A stretch of DNA of 64,000 nucleotides from Pseudomonas frederiksbergensis (GCF_003732275.1 NZ_MOBM01000038.1:834679-898678), one strand, 5' to 3'. Shown: positions 17,370 through 26,203, numbered from the stretch's first letter. Made by a program: numbers and translations. The notes: generated from the letters alone by a model not told the origin.

Positions 17370-18278
17370 ATGCAAGCGCTGTTGAACGAGATCCTTGACG
17401 CAGTCCGACCGTTGATCGGTCAGGGCAAAGTGGCTGACTACATTCCCGCCCTCGGCACCGTGCCGTCCAATCAGTTGGGCATTGCCGTGTATGGCAATGA
17501 CGGCGAGTTGTTTTGTGCCGGAGACGCCGACACGCCGTTCTCGGTGCAGAGTATCTCCAAGGTATTCAGCCTGGTGCAGGCCATCGACCATTCCGGCGAA
17601 GCGATTTGGGAGCGCCTTGGCCACGAGCCTTCCGGTCAGCCGTTCAACTCGCTGGTGCAGCTTGAATTCGAGCGCGGGCGCCCGCGCAATCCTTTCATCA
17701 ACGCCGGTGCGCTGGTGATCTGCGACATCAACCAGTCACGTTTTGCCGCGCCGGCGTTGTCGATGCGCGATTTTGTCCGGCGTTTGTCTGGTAACCCGAA
17801 TGTCATGGTGGACGGCAAAGTCGCCGAGTCGGAATATCAGCACCGCGCGCGCAACGCGGCCATGGCTTATCTGATGCAGTCGTTCGGCAACTTTCATAAC
17901 GACGTCGAAGCCGTGCTGCGCAGCTACTTCAGCCATTGCGCGCTGCGCATGAGTTGCGTGGATCTGGCCCGCACGTTCTGCTTTCTGGCCAACGACGGTT
18001 TCTGCAAACACAGCGGCGCCCAGATCCTCAGCGCCCGCCAGACCCAGCAAGTCAACTCGATCATGGCCACCAGCGGGTTGTACGACGAAGCGGGCAACTT
18101 TGCCTATCGCGTCGGCCTGCCAGGCAAGAGCGGTGTGGGTGGCGGGATTGTCGCAGTAGTGCCGGGGCAATTCACGGTGTGCGTCTGGTCTCCGGAATTG
18201 AACGCTGCCGGCAACTCCCTCGCTGGCATGGCCGCGCTGGAATTGTTGAGTCAGCGGATTGGCTGGTCGGTGTTCTGA
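17370..18278 (+). CDS. glsB: Glutaminase (serine-dependent beta-lactamase fold)
   Basis: 302 residues, the normal length. It hydrolyses L-glutamine to glutamate and ammonia in the cytosol. Motifs: FSVQSISKVF (catalytic Ser-x-x-Lys), FINAGALV, a Tyr in ESEYQHRARNAAMAYLM, and KSGVGGGIVAVVPG near the end. The frame is open far upstream to 17139, but the family starts MQALLNEILDAVRPLIGQGKVADYIP, matching ATG 17370. The ribosome binding site is weak. It lies divergent from the membrane protein at 17140 and about 90 bases before DUF3616. Confidence 0.96.
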   Translation: MQALLNEILDAVRPLIGQGKVADYIPALGTVPSNQLGIAVYGNDGELFCAGDADTPFSVQSISKVFSLVQAIDHSGEAIWERLGHEPSGQPFNSLVQLEFERGRPRNPFINAGALVICDINQSRFAAPALSMRDFVRRLSGNPNVMVDGKVAESEYQHRARNAAMAYLMQSFGNFHNDVEAVLRSYFSHCALRMSCVDLARTFCFLANDGFCKHSGAQILSARQTQQVNSIMATSGLYDEAGNFAYRVGLPGKSGVGGGIVAVVPGQFTVCVWSPELNAAGNSLAGMAALELLSQRIGWSVF

Positions 18279-18366
18279 TGACCAGTCTTGACTAGCGCCC
18301 GATGACCGCTACCGTGAAGCAGGCATTCTTTGACTCACCCGAACGGGTGAAGGAGCGGGTGACTTC

Positions 18367-19485
18367 ATGGTGAAATTCGGTTCCGCGCTTCTAGTCTTCA
18401 ATGACCCGGGCGCTCATTTGCGCAAAGGGTTGTCTGCCGTGGTCCAGATAGGCAATACCCTGTGGGTCGCCAATGATGAATCCTTGAGCCTGGAGCGCCT
18501 CACCCTGCGTGAGCCTGCCGGTGCGGGCGAATTTCTGTTTGACCAGCACAAACAGTTCTCGTTGGCGTCCCTGTTAGCCCTGCCGGTCATCCCGACGATT
18601 GGCAAAGAATTCGTTGAAGCAGACCTGGAAGGCATGAGCTACGACCGCGACACGGGGTATCTCTGGGTTGTGGGGTCTCACAGCCTGAAACGGAAACAAC
18701 CCGACAACAGCAAGTCCCTGAAGAAAAACGCCGAGCGTCTGGCAACCGTCAGCAGCGATGGCAATCGTTTTCTCCTGGCCCGGATTCCGGTGGTCGAAGA
18801 AAACGGGACGTTCACTTTGGTGAAGAGTACCGCCGGCGATGATCGAGTTGCCGCCCAATTGGCCGGCAATCAACTGGGTAACGAATTGCTCGATGAGCTC
18901 AAGGACGACGAGCATGTGGGGGCATTTCTGCACATTCCCGGCAAGGACAACGGGTTCGATACCGAAGGCCTCGAGATCAACGGCAAGCGTGTTTTTATCG
19001 GGTTGCGAGGGCCGGTGTTGCGGGGCTGGACCATTGTTCTGGAGGTCGAACCCGAAGACCATCCAGATGCTGCTCACACACTGACGCTGAAAAAAATCGG
19101 GCCCAAGGGGCGCAAATATCGAAAGCATTTTCTCCAGCTGGATGGACTCGGCGTCAGGGACTTATGCATCGATGGTGACGACATGTTGATCCTGGCCGGG
19201 CCGACGATGAACCTCGACGGGCCTGTCAGCTTATTTCGATGGCACGACGGCGCCAGGCCAACAGACGAAAGTTTTGTCTTCAGCGAACAATTGACGCCGG
19301 TCCTGGAGGTTCCTTACGGACAAGGAGAGGATAAAGGCTGCGATCATGCCGAAGGACTGACCTTTGTCAGCACCGCGGGCGTAGAAGAGCCCTTGCTGCT
19401 GGTGGTCTATGACGCGAATGCCGGGTGGCGCAAACAGGGGAGCAATCGCCTGGAGCAAGATGTATTTCGACTTGCGAAAAAGTAA
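18367..19485 (+). CDS. DUF3616 domain protein
   Basis: 372 residues. It reads as a beta-propeller-like protein: repeated blocks such as TLWVANDESLSLERLTL, EGMSYDRDTGYLWVVGSHSLKRK, FDTEGLEINGKRVFIGLRGPVLRGW and CDHAEGLTFV match the DUF3616 family. There is no signal peptide and no catalytic motif that I recognise. The function is unknown. GGAG lies about 12 bases before the ATG. It shares orientation with glutaminase and the following dehydrogenase but spacing does not demand an operon. Confidence 0.85.
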   Translation: MVKFGSALLVFNDPGAHLRKGLSAVVQIGNTLWVANDESLSLERLTLREPAGAGEFLFDQHKQFSLASLLALPVIPTIGKEFVEADLEGMSYDRDTGYLWVVGSHSLKRKQPDNSKSLKKNAERLATVSSDGNRFLLARIPVVEENGTFTLVKSTAGDDRVAAQLAGNQLGNELLDELKDDEHVGAFLHIPGKDNGFDTEGLEINGKRVFIGLRGPVLRGWTIVLEVEPEDHPDAAHTLTLKKIGPKGRKYRKHFLQLDGLGVRDLCIDGDDMLILAGPTMNLDGPVSLFRWHDGARPTDESFVFSEQLTPVLEVPYGQGEDKGCDHAEGLTFVSTAGVEEPLLLVVYDANAGWRKQGSNRLEQDVFRLAKK

Positions 19486-19568
19486 CCGCCACCACGCCCC
19501 AGGGAATGACGCTCCACGGATTTTCCTATACATTTTCTGGCCGCTCTCCTGCATGGTGAAACCGTTTC

Positions 19569-21071
19569 ATGTCTCTTGCGCTCGAACGTCTAGTCGCTGG
19601 CACGCCAATCCCTTTTGCCGGTAATCGTGTCACTGTCGTCAGCCCCGAACTGGCGGCGCGCTTTCAGCCCGGCGACCATCTGCTGGTGGAGCAGGTCAGC
19701 GGCGAATTGTTGCTGATCCCGGTAGCGGACCAGCAAGCGGCGGCGGTCGCCATCGAGCGCGCAGAAGCGGCTTTTGCTGCGATGTCCGGTGTCTCGGATC
19801 ACGCCATCAGCGAGTTCTTCGATCACTTTGCTCAACGTCTGGAAACCCCGGAATGCTGGGCCTTGATTGCGGCTGCCAACCTGGCCGACATCGAGCGGGC
19901 CAAGGCGCGCGGGCGCTCCACCACGCGGTTGCTCGCCGATGAACGCATGCGCGGCGACATGATCGCCGGCCTGCGCGCCTGGCGCGATGCACCGGCCACC
20001 CGTGGCAAGGTCGTGAGTTGTGTCGAGCATGACGGCTGGAAAGTCGAGCAAGTGGTGTCGCCGCTGGGCATCGTCGCGTTCGTGTTCGAAGGCCGGCCAA
20101 ATGTCTTTGCCGACGCCGCCGGGGTATTGCGCACCGGTAACACCGCGGTGCTGCGCATTGGCAGCGATGCGCTGGGCACCGCCCAGGCCATCGTCACCCA
20201 TGCATTGAATCCTGCATTGGCTGATGCCGGATTGCCGACCGGAGCAGTTTCGCTGGTGGAAAGCGTCAATCACGCCGCCGGTTGGGCGATGTTCGCCGAT
20301 AGGCGCTTGTCGCTAGCTGTGGCCCGCGGGTCGGGGCGTGCGGTCAGTCAGTTGGGCAGCATCGCGCAACAGGCCGGCACCGCGGTCAGCCTGCACGGCA
20401 CCGGTGGCGCGTGGCTGATCGCCGACAAGGACGCCGATGCCCAGCGCTTTGCCGCTGTGGTGCGCAACTCGCTGGACCGCAAAGTCTGCAACACCCTGAA
20501 CGTTTGCCTGATCCACCGCGACCGCGCCGCCGAGCTGGTGCCGCTGTTTCTCGACGCCCTGCAACAGGCCGGCACCGCTCGGGGCCAGGGCTGCAAGTTG
20601 CATATCGTCGAGGGTAGCGAGCAGCATTTGCCAACTGATTGGCAAACCGCGAGCGTCGAGGTGTACCGCGCCGAAGGCTATCAGACCGAAGCGTTGGCCG
20701 AACCGCTGCCCGAGGATCAATTGGGCCGCGAGTGGGAATGGGAAGAAACCCCGGAAGTCAGCCTGAAGATCGTCGACGACCTGGACCAGGCCATCGCTTT
20801 GTTCAACCGCTACAGCCCGCAATTCACCGTGTCGCTGATCAGTGAAGATGCCCCGGCGCAGGAGCGTTTCTACAACGCGGTCAACGCGCCTTTTGTCGGC
20901 AACGGGATTACCCGCTGGGTCGACGGGCAGTACGCGCTGAACAAGCCGGAACTGGGGCTTTCGAACTGGGAGAGTGGGCGCCTGTTTGCGCGCAGCGCGA
21001 TTCTCTCGGGGGATGGCGTGTTCACCATCCGTAGCCGCATGACGCAGACGGATCTGTCGGTCAAACGCTGA
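19569..21071 (+). CDS. ProA-like aldehyde dehydrogenase (glutamate-5-semialdehyde dehydrogenase family)
   Basis: 500 residues. The central part resembles gamma-glutamyl phosphate reductase: VVSPLGIVAFVFEGRPNVFADAAG (cofactor-binding start), then GSGRAVSQLGSIAQQAGTAVSLHG and DRKVCNTLNVCLI with the likely catalytic cysteine. The C-terminus TRWVDGQYALNKPELGLSNW is close to the ProA ending. It is about 80 residues longer than normal ProA, with an extra N-terminal region (about 1-90), so it is probably a paralogue with its own substrate rather than the proline enzyme. No proB is adjacent. No clear Shine-Dalgarno precedes ATG 19569. Confidence 0.85.
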   Translation: MSLALERLVAGTPIPFAGNRVTVVSPELAARFQPGDHLLVEQVSGELLLIPVADQQAAAVAIERAEAAFAAMSGVSDHAISEFFDHFAQRLETPECWALIAAANLADIERAKARGRSTTRLLADERMRGDMIAGLRAWRDAPATRGKVVSCVEHDGWKVEQVVSPLGIVAFVFEGRPNVFADAAGVLRTGNTAVLRIGSDALGTAQAIVTHALNPALADAGLPTGAVSLVESVNHAAGWAMFADRRLSLAVARGSGRAVSQLGSIAQQAGTAVSLHGTGGAWLIADKDADAQRFAAVVRNSLDRKVCNTLNVCLIHRDRAAELVPLFLDALQQAGTARGQGCKLHIVEGSEQHLPTDWQTASVEVYRAEGYQTEALAEPLPEDQLGREWEWEETPEVSLKIVDDLDQAIALFNRYSPQFTVSLISEDAPAQERFYNAVNAPFVGNGITRWVDGQYALNKPELGLSNWESGRLFARSAILSGDGVFTIRSRMTQTDLSVKR

Positions 21072-21126
21072 AACGGCACTCCAGAACAGCCGGCATCGGT
21101 AGTTAAGGGCTTGAACACCGCAGTCC

Positions 21127-21216
21127 TGTGGGAGCGAGCCTGCTCGCGATAGCGGCGGGTCAGGCAACATTGATGCTGAAGGTGCCCCCGTCATCGCGAG
21201 CAGGCTCGCTCCCACA
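21127..21216. repeat. REP doublet inside a larger inverted-repeat element
   Basis: Outward-facing TGTGGGAGCGAGCC pair. Flanking sequence on each side carries a degenerate version of the GATGCCxGTCAGTTAAG outer repeat (GCATCGGTAGTTAAG on the left, its complement CTTAACTTACCGGCATC on the right), as at 22529, 26114 and 62077. Confidence 0.85.
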
Positions 21217-21350
21217 AGTTTGCGCGGCTTAACTTACCGGCATCAGGGACAGCCCCCCGACTGCAGGCAACGGCCGCACTATAATTAATGTGTGTCCGTG
21301 TCTGCGGTGGGGCGGGCGGCGCATCTGATTACGTGAGGGAGGGTTGCGCC

Positions 21351-21701
21351 ATGAAACTTCATTCCTTTCAACATTACTCTCATGATCTGGAATCGGTCGT
21401 TCACGACGCGTGGATTACCACCAGGGTGAAGTCGGCCCTGGCATTGGCCGACTCAACCCTTGGCCTGCATGTCCATGTCAAAACCCATGCGGGCAGGGTG
21501 GCATTGAGCGGCCGCGTCAACACTCACAGGCAGTGTGAGCATGCTGTTGCTCTGGCCCGTTCGGTTCACGGTGTTGTCGACATCGACGCCAGCGAATTGC
21601 TCACTCACGTGTTCACGCCGGGCAGTTTTCCAGAAGCGCCCAACGCCGAAGAGTCCTCCGAGCGTCGGTCACAATCGTCTACAAAGATGGACGATAAATG
21701 A
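21351..21701 (+). CDS. BON domain protein
   Basis: 116 residues from ATG 21351, preceded by GAGGGAGGG. The frame extends upstream but without support. One BON domain occupies about residues 20-90: DAWITTRVKSALALADSTLGLHVHVKTHAGRVALSGRV, then HAVALARSVHGVVDID. BON proteins usually sit in the periplasm and bind membranes, but no clear signal peptide is seen here. The tail is polar and low in complexity (SSERRSQSSTKMDDK). It stands alone between a REP element and the convergent carbonic anhydrase. Confidence 0.85.
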   Translation: MKLHSFQHYSHDLESVVHDAWITTRVKSALALADSTLGLHVHVKTHAGRVALSGRVNTHRQCEHAVALARSVHGVVDIDASELLTHVFTPGSFPEAPNAEESSERRSQSSTKMDDK

Positions 21702-21809
21702 CAGTGGCGATCTTGTGAGTGTCACATTCCCGGTCGGCGGGTGTAGTCGCGCGCGTGCCCATTTTGTCATGCTGCACCAAGCCTGGCGCAGCTCGGGCGG
21801 GTGAAGACT

Positions 21810-22469
21810 TCAGGCGGCTTCGACCGCTTGACCATACACCGCACAGGTGTCCGGGTGCTCGGCCAGCGACACGAAGTTGCGACGGCTGGCATCCAGAGCA
21901 TCGACCGAACCGGTCTCGATGTCATACACCCAACCATGCAGATTCAGCAGGCCTTTTTCCTGGGCCAGACGCACGCTCGGGTGAGTCTGGATATTTGCCA
22001 GTTGGGCGATAACGTTTTCCCGGACCATCGAATTCACCTTGGCTGCGTCGCTGGCGTGAGGGCGGGAGTCATTGATCACTTTGGCCGACTCGGCGTGTTG
22101 CAACCAGCCACTGACTGCGGGCAGGTGATCCATGCATTTGCACTGGGCAATGGCGGTCATGGCGCCGCAGTCCGAATGCCCGCAGATTACGATGTCGGTC
22201 ACGCCCAATACCGCGACCGCATATTCGACCGTGGCCGACACGCCGCCGGGATGCGGACTGTAAGAGGGCACGATATTGCCGGCATTGCGCACCACGAACA
22301 GTTCGCCGGGCTCTTGCTGGGTCAGCAGTTCCGGCACCACACGGCTGTCGGAACAGGTGATGAACAAAGTGCCGGGATGCTGGGTGGTGGCCAGGTGTTT
22401 GAACAGGTCGGTACGTTGTACAAAGGCTTCGTTCTGAAACTTCAATAAACCTTCGATGAGCGCTTTCAT
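21810..22469 (-). CDS. cynT: Beta-class carbonic anhydrase of the cyanate cluster
   Basis: 219 residues. It interconverts CO2 and bicarbonate. Zinc ligands Cys39, His98 and Cys101 are visible in TCSDSRV and CGHSDCGAM, with the Asp41-Arg43 dyad. Its position next to cyanase supports the CynT role: keeping bicarbonate available for cyanate breakdown and limiting CO2 loss. ATG 22469 lies behind GGAAG. A REP doublet and about 200 bases separate it from cynS, so cotranscription passes through the repeat. Confidence 0.95.
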   Translation of the reverse strand: MKALIEGLLKFQNEAFVQRTDLFKHLATTQHPGTLFITCSDSRVVPELLTQQEPGELFVVRNAGNIVPSYSPHPGGVSATVEYAVAVLGVTDIVICGHSDCGAMTAIAQCKCMDHLPAVSGWLQHAESAKVINDSRPHASDAAKVNSMVRENVIAQLANIQTHPSVRLAQEKGLLNLHGWVYDIETGSVDALDASRRNFVSLAEHPDTCAVYGQAVEAA

Positions 22470-22528
22470 GGCGGACTTCCTTGCAATGAATGAGGGGGGG
22501 TTAATGCCAGTCAGTTAGGCACAATCCA

Positions 22529-22615
22529 TGTGGGAGCGAGCCTGCTCGCGATGGCGGTACATTCAGCATCAATGTTGGCTGACCCGCCGCTATCGCGAGC
22601 AGGCTCGCTCCCACA
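22529..22615. repeat. REP doublet between cynS and cynT
   Basis: Outward-facing TGTGGGAGCGAGCC pair. Outer flanks ATGCCAGTCAGTTAGG (left) and CTTAACTGACTGACATCAG (right) are inverted copies, showing the element is wider than the REPs alone. In a cynS-cynT transcript it would form a large hairpin that could stabilise or trim the message. Confidence 0.88.
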
Positions 22616-22668
22616 GGAGGGCGGTGTTCAAATTCTTAACTGACTGACATCAGTCGGTGCGGGCTATT

Positions 22669-23136
22669 TCAGAACGGACGCAGCGGCAGGAACTTGCCGT
22701 CCAGAGTAATCACTGCGCGGGAACCACCTTCCGGGTCTTCAACTTTCTTCATGTCCAGCTTGAAGTTGATCGCGCTGATGATGCCGTCGCCGAATTGCTC
22801 GTGAACCAGGGCTTTGAGCGTGGTGCCGTAGATCTGGATCATTTCGTAGAAGCGGTAGATGGTCGGGTCGGTCGGGACGCCCGAGAGGCTGCCGCGCAGC
22901 GGAATGATTTGGAGGCGGGCCACGGCGTCGGCGTCCAGTTCGAGTTTCTCGCCAATCACTTTGGCGGCAGCTTCCGGCAGCGGATGTTGGCCGAGCAGGG
23001 CGGCGGTGACGTAGGCCAGACCCAGGCCGGTGCCGTCGGTCAGATCCTGCCAGGACAGATTCTTGCGCGCCTTGGCATCGAGAATCGAAGTGGTCAGGGC
23101 CAGACTCGGGTCCTGGTAAGCGTGGGACTGTTGCAT
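22669..23136 (-). CDS. cynS: Cyanase (cyanate hydratase)
   Basis: 155 residues, the standard length. It converts cyanate and bicarbonate into ammonia and CO2 as a decamer. The N-terminal helical domain precedes the catalytic part. Arg95 and Glu98 in YRFYEMIQIYG and Ser121 in GIISAINFKLD match the known active-site triad (E. coli Arg96, Glu99, Ser122). ATG 23136 is chosen for its AGGAG eight bases upstream; the frame continues to 23217 without support. It is divergent from cynR, which probably activates it when cyanate is present. Confidence 0.97.
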   Translation of the reverse strand: MQQSHAYQDPSLALTTSILDAKARKNLSWQDLTDGTGLGLAYVTAALLGQHPLPEAAAKVIGEKLELDADAVARLQIIPLRGSLSGVPTDPTIYRFYEMIQIYGTTLKALVHEQFGDGIISAINFKLDMKKVEDPEGGSRAVITLDGKFLPLRPF

Positions 23137-23255
23137 GATGTGACTCCTATCGGTTGTGGCTGGAAAGTGGAGCCATCTTCGGTCGATTGATCCATAGCGT
23201 CCAAGACCGATATACAATGCTTCGCATAAGCCCTGCCTATAGATGGTGTACCCCC

Positions 23256-24140
23256 ATGCTGCTTCGACATTTGCGCTACTTGCTGGCAGTCGCCGACCAC
23301 GGCGGCTTCACCCGCGCCGCCGAGGCGTTGCATGTCTCCCAACCGACGCTGTCCCAGCAGATCCGACAACTGGAGGAAACGTTGGGCGTGAGCTTGTTCG
23401 ACCGCACCTCGCGCACGGTCAAGCCGACCGATGCGGGACTGGCCTATATCGAAAGTGCCCGTCGGGTACTGGTGGAGCTTGAAGCGGGGAAACGCGCGCT
23501 GCATGACGTGAAGGACTTGTCTCGCGGCACTTTGCGATTGGCCATGACGCCAACGTTCATGGCGTATCTGGTGGGGCCGTTGGTGCGCGATTACGTGGCG
23601 AAGTTTCCGAACATCCGTCTGCAGATTTTCGAGTTATCGATGGATGACATCGAGGCCGGGTTGCTCGATGACTCGCTGGACATCGCCATCGCCTTTACCC
23701 CGGTGAGAAGCCCCGACATCGAGTGCGTGCCGGCGTTTGTCGAGACCTTGGGCGTGATGGTCGGGCGCAGTCATCCGTTGTACGAGCGCCAGAACCCGCT
23801 ATCGGCAAAGGAGGTGGCGCAGCTGGAGTTCGCGTTGCTGACGCCGGACTTCATTACCCGATCCTCCATCGACGGGTATTTTCGGCAACAGAACATCACG
23901 CCCAAAGTGGCGATCGAGGTGAACTCGGTGAGTACGCTGTTGGAGGTCATTCGCCACGCGCCGATGGCCACCATCCTCCCTGAACCCATCGCCACTGCGG
24001 AGCGGGCATTGCGCCGGATTGAATTACAGGGCGAAGCACCCCGGCGCGACGCGGCGTTGCTGCGCAGGAAGAACAATTATCACAGCGCCGCGTCGGTGGC
24101 GTTCGCGAACCTGGTGATGACCGCCAGCGCCAGCGTGTAG
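23256..24140 (+). CDS. cynR: LysR-type activator of the cyanate genes
   Basis: 294 residues from ATG 23256. The helix-turn-helix is YLLAVADHGGFTRAAEALHVSQPTLSQQIRQLEETLG; the effector domain begins LSRGTLRLAMTPTFMAYLVGPL. Close resemblance to CynR and a divergent cyanase gene, separated by about 120 bases, support this identity. CynR activates cynTS in response to cyanate and represses itself (known for E. coli). The operator should lie in 23137-23255; I could not single out one site with confidence. Confidence 0.9.
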   Translation: MLLRHLRYLLAVADHGGFTRAAEALHVSQPTLSQQIRQLEETLGVSLFDRTSRTVKPTDAGLAYIESARRVLVELEAGKRALHDVKDLSRGTLRLAMTPTFMAYLVGPLVRDYVAKFPNIRLQIFELSMDDIEAGLLDDSLDIAIAFTPVRSPDIECVPAFVETLGVMVGRSHPLYERQNPLSAKEVAQLEFALLTPDFITRSSIDGYFRQQNITPKVAIEVNSVSTLLEVIRHAPMATILPEPIATAERALRRIELQGEAPRRDAALLRRKNNYHSAASVAFANLVMTASASV

Positions 24141-24141
24141 A

Positions 24142-24444
24142 TCAATCATCCACGGACTGGCAGATGCCATTGCCGCCTTTCTTGCTGGTATAGGTCACGG
24201 CAACCGAATCGTCATCCGCGATGCTGATCGAGATCGTTACGTCCGCCCCCTTGGCCTCGAAAAGGCGATCGTTGATCATTTTGGTCTGGGCTTCTTTGCT
24301 GTTGATCAAGACCGGGCCATCCTGGTCGGCGTGGACCATGATTTTCCCGGGGCAGTCCACATCAAAGGCAGGAACGCCGGGAACGCTGTTCGCATGAGCG
24401 GCACCCGCCAACGCCAGTAGCATGAATGTCAGGGTTCTTTTCAT
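24142..24444 (-). CDS. Small secreted protein of unknown function
   Basis: 100 residues. A clear Sec signal peptide MKRTLTFMLLALAGAAHA (1-18) precedes a short mature domain with two cysteines (CPGK and GNGICQSVDD), which could form a disulfide in the periplasm. It contains acidic beta-strand-like stretches (ADVTISISIADDDSVAVTYTSKKGG). I do not recognise the family. The stop codon is one base from the end of convergent cynR. GGAGG precedes the ATG. Confidence 0.75.
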   Translation of the reverse strand: MKRTLTFMLLALAGAAHANSVPGVPAFDVDCPGKIMVHADQDGPVLINSKEAQTKMINDRLFEAKGADVTISISIADDDSVAVTYTSKKGGNGICQSVDD

Positions 24445-24542
24445 CGCAGACCTCCAGTGAATAAACCGATGTCCAGCGCTCTGTTAACCATAGCTCTGTT
24501 CTTTTGACTCAGTGCGAAGTAAGAGGTGTATACGCGACAAAC

Positions 24543-24581
24543 AAAAAAAGGCCCCGCTCGATGATACGAGCGGGGCCTTTT
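24543..24581 (-). terminator. Rho-independent terminator
   Basis: The stem GGCCCCGCTCG/CGAGCGGGGCC with a 6-base loop is flanked by A and T runs on both sides. On the minus strand it ends in seven T residues, so it terminates the gene at 24612-24941. It could also act on the plus strand. Confidence 0.92.
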
Positions 24582-24611
24582 GTTTATGGGGGGAGACCCC
24601 TTTGAAAGAGA

Positions 24612-24941
24612 TCAGTACAACCGATCAATCACCCGAACTTCGTTCTGGTTCTGCATCGATGCCCACGCTTGTTTCAGCGTTTGCAGCACATTACCGATGA
24701 AGTCCTTGTCGGCCGCGGCTTTCTTGCCGACATAGCCTTGGCCGCGACGGTACATCTTCAGTCGGGCGAGCAGGTTCTGGTTGTTCTGGTCGAACTCTTC
24801 TTCGTGGGCATGAGGCGACAGGCAGTCGATATGAACCTGGCCCGATTTGCTGATCCACAGAATATGGCTGTCCTGGCTGTCTTTTTGCGCAGCGAACAAG
24901 CGAGCCAGTTCATCGATAGTAGGTTGATTGTTCAGATTCAT
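24612..24941 (-). CDS. Small cytosolic protein of unknown function
   Basis: 109 residues from ATG 24941, preceded by AAGGGG; the longer frame to 25178 is not supported. The sequence is soluble and charged: TIDELARLFAAQKDSQDSHILWISKSGQVHID, then a central acidic/helical stretch EEEFDQNNQNLLARLKMYRRGQGYVG and a helical end. No known domain was recognised. It has its own strong terminator at 24543-24581, so it is a single-gene unit. Confidence 0.7.
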   Translation of the reverse strand: MNLNNQPTIDELARLFAAQKDSQDSHILWISKSGQVHIDCLSPHAHEEEFDQNNQNLLARLKMYRRGQGYVGKKAAADKDFIGNVLQTLKQAWASMQNQNEVRVIDRLY

Positions 24942-25490
24942 TGTAAGCCCCTTGACCATTTGGTGATCTTTCAAAGTTGATTCGCTAATACAAGTAGCCC
25001 ATCGGTTAGTTGATCCCTGGCACCGAAACCAGGACGTCAGCGGTCGACCGTCAATACGACGGGGTCTCGCGTCTGCTGCATGTAGTCGTGTTGAATAACT
25101 GCTACGCAATAGCGTCACAACGAAGAGAAGCAGCGAAAACCTGGAGGCCACTGCCGACATTTTCAGGGTCGGCCACAAGCTTCATGAGGATTGATCGCCA
25201 GCGCTTCTCGTCCTTTGTACTGGACGTTCAGGCCAGGTCAGCTTCTTCAATCTGCCTTGTGGGCAGCGTGTATCCGGGAAAAACAGCTCGGCGGTCAGAC
25301 GAGCTTGCTCAAACGTGTTGCCTGTACTCCCGATCGGGGAGACGTCTGCATCATGCAAGGGCAAACCGGAGGCGTCAACGGTTTTGTAGTGATTATTTTT
25401 GTTCACTACATATTGTCGGACAAAGTGGTTTTGGAATTAGAAAGTCGGGTGTGGCTAGCGATTGGAGGGCTGTGATGTCACAGAATCGCC
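24942..25490. other. Long region without a convincing gene
   Basis: About 550 bases upstream of the small gene at 24941. The forward frame 25010-25564 lacks a ribosome binding site and codon bias. A minus-strand frame 25182-25406 (GTG start, 74 residues, NKNNHYKTVDASGLPLHD...) is the best of several weak options. It may be the decayed remnant of a small orphan gene. Nothing else was seen apart from the REP-type palindrome that begins at 25491. Confidence 0.4.
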
Positions 25491-25555
25491 AAGATCGTAC
25501 CTTCGGCAGCTCCTACCCCGGCCCCGTAGGAGTTGCCGAAGGCTGCGATCTTTTA
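25491..25555. repeat. GCAGCTCCTAC-type palindromic repeat
   Basis: Two inverted arms, AAGATCGTACCTTCGGCAGC and its partner ending GGCTGCGATCTT, surround TCCTACCCCGGCCCCGTAGGA. The same family occurs at 48933 and 60630. It overlaps the end of the acetyltransferase gene. Confidence 0.85.
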
Positions 25556-26052
25556 AAGCGGTAAACGGTGCATGGATAACCGTCGATCGACAGGTGATGC
25601 AAGGTGAACTCGCCACCCGTGAGATCGGGCATCACCCTGGCCCAGAACAGCCGTGCAGGCTGGTTGGCATCGATGTGGAAAATCTGCCATTGACCGGGGA
25701 ATCGGTTCAAGAGGGCAGAGACGACAAACTTCGCGACGCCTTGGCCACGAAAGCGTCGACTGACAAAAAAGTAGCCGATGTTGTGCTCGGCGCCGACGGT
25801 ATGGGTTTCATTATCCACGGTCACAAAACCGGCAAGCTCGCCGTCAACCTTGATCAGAAACGGCCTGGTTGCCGGGTTGCGCCAGTAATCAAGCTTGGGC
25901 TGGATGTTGAAGAAGCCATGATCCCCGAGTTTCAGGGGCAGCCATTCGCTGAAATCGTAGATGTAGAACTGCATCAGGTTTTCGATGGTTTCCAGTTCGT
26001 CGCGCTGAGCGGCGTGCAGTTCTATTGAGGGCTGGCTTCTGATTGTCGTCAT
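25513..26052 (-). CDS. GNAT family N-acetyltransferase
   Basis: 179 residues. The GNAT core is visible as NIGYFFVSRRFRGQGVAKFVVSALL (acetyl-CoA binding loop RRFRGQGVA) after the strand GELAGFVTVDNE, and GQWQIFHIDANQPARLFWARV near the end. The acceptor is unknown. The last residues KRSQPSATPTGPG and the TAG stop are written by the palindromic repeat at 25491-25555, so the original C-terminus has probably been replaced. AAGGTACGACC precedes the ATG. Confidence 0.88.
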   Translation of the reverse strand: MTTIRSQPSIELHAAQRDELETIENLMQFYIYDFSEWLPLKLGDHGFFNIQPKLDYWRNPATRPFLIKVDGELAGFVTVDNETHTVGAEHNIGYFFVSRRFRGQGVAKFVVSALLNRFPGQWQIFHIDANQPARLFWARVMPDLTGGEFTLHHLSIDGYPCTVYRFKRSQPSATPTGPG

Positions 26053-26113
26053 GGTCGTACCTTTTCAGAAAGCTGGGCTGTTGCCTGATGCCTGTCAGTT
26101 AGGGGGCGGAACC

Positions 26114-26203
26114 TGTGGGAGCGAGCCTGCTCGCGATAGCGGTGTGTCAGTCGACATCAATATTGACTGTGCCGTCGCCTTCGCGAGCAGGCTCGCTCCC
26201 ACA
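26114..26203. repeat. REP doublet inside a larger inverted-repeat element
   Basis: Outward TGTGGGAGCGAGCC pair, flanked by GATGCCTGTCAGTTAGG on the left and CTTGACTGACTGGCAT on the right, i.e. the same outer inverted repeat as at 21127, 22529 and 62077. Confidence 0.88.

Noticed and set aside
25010..25564. Plus-strand frame of 184 residues before the GNAT gene
   Set aside because: It has no ribosome binding site, low-quality codon use, and runs through a palindromic repeat.
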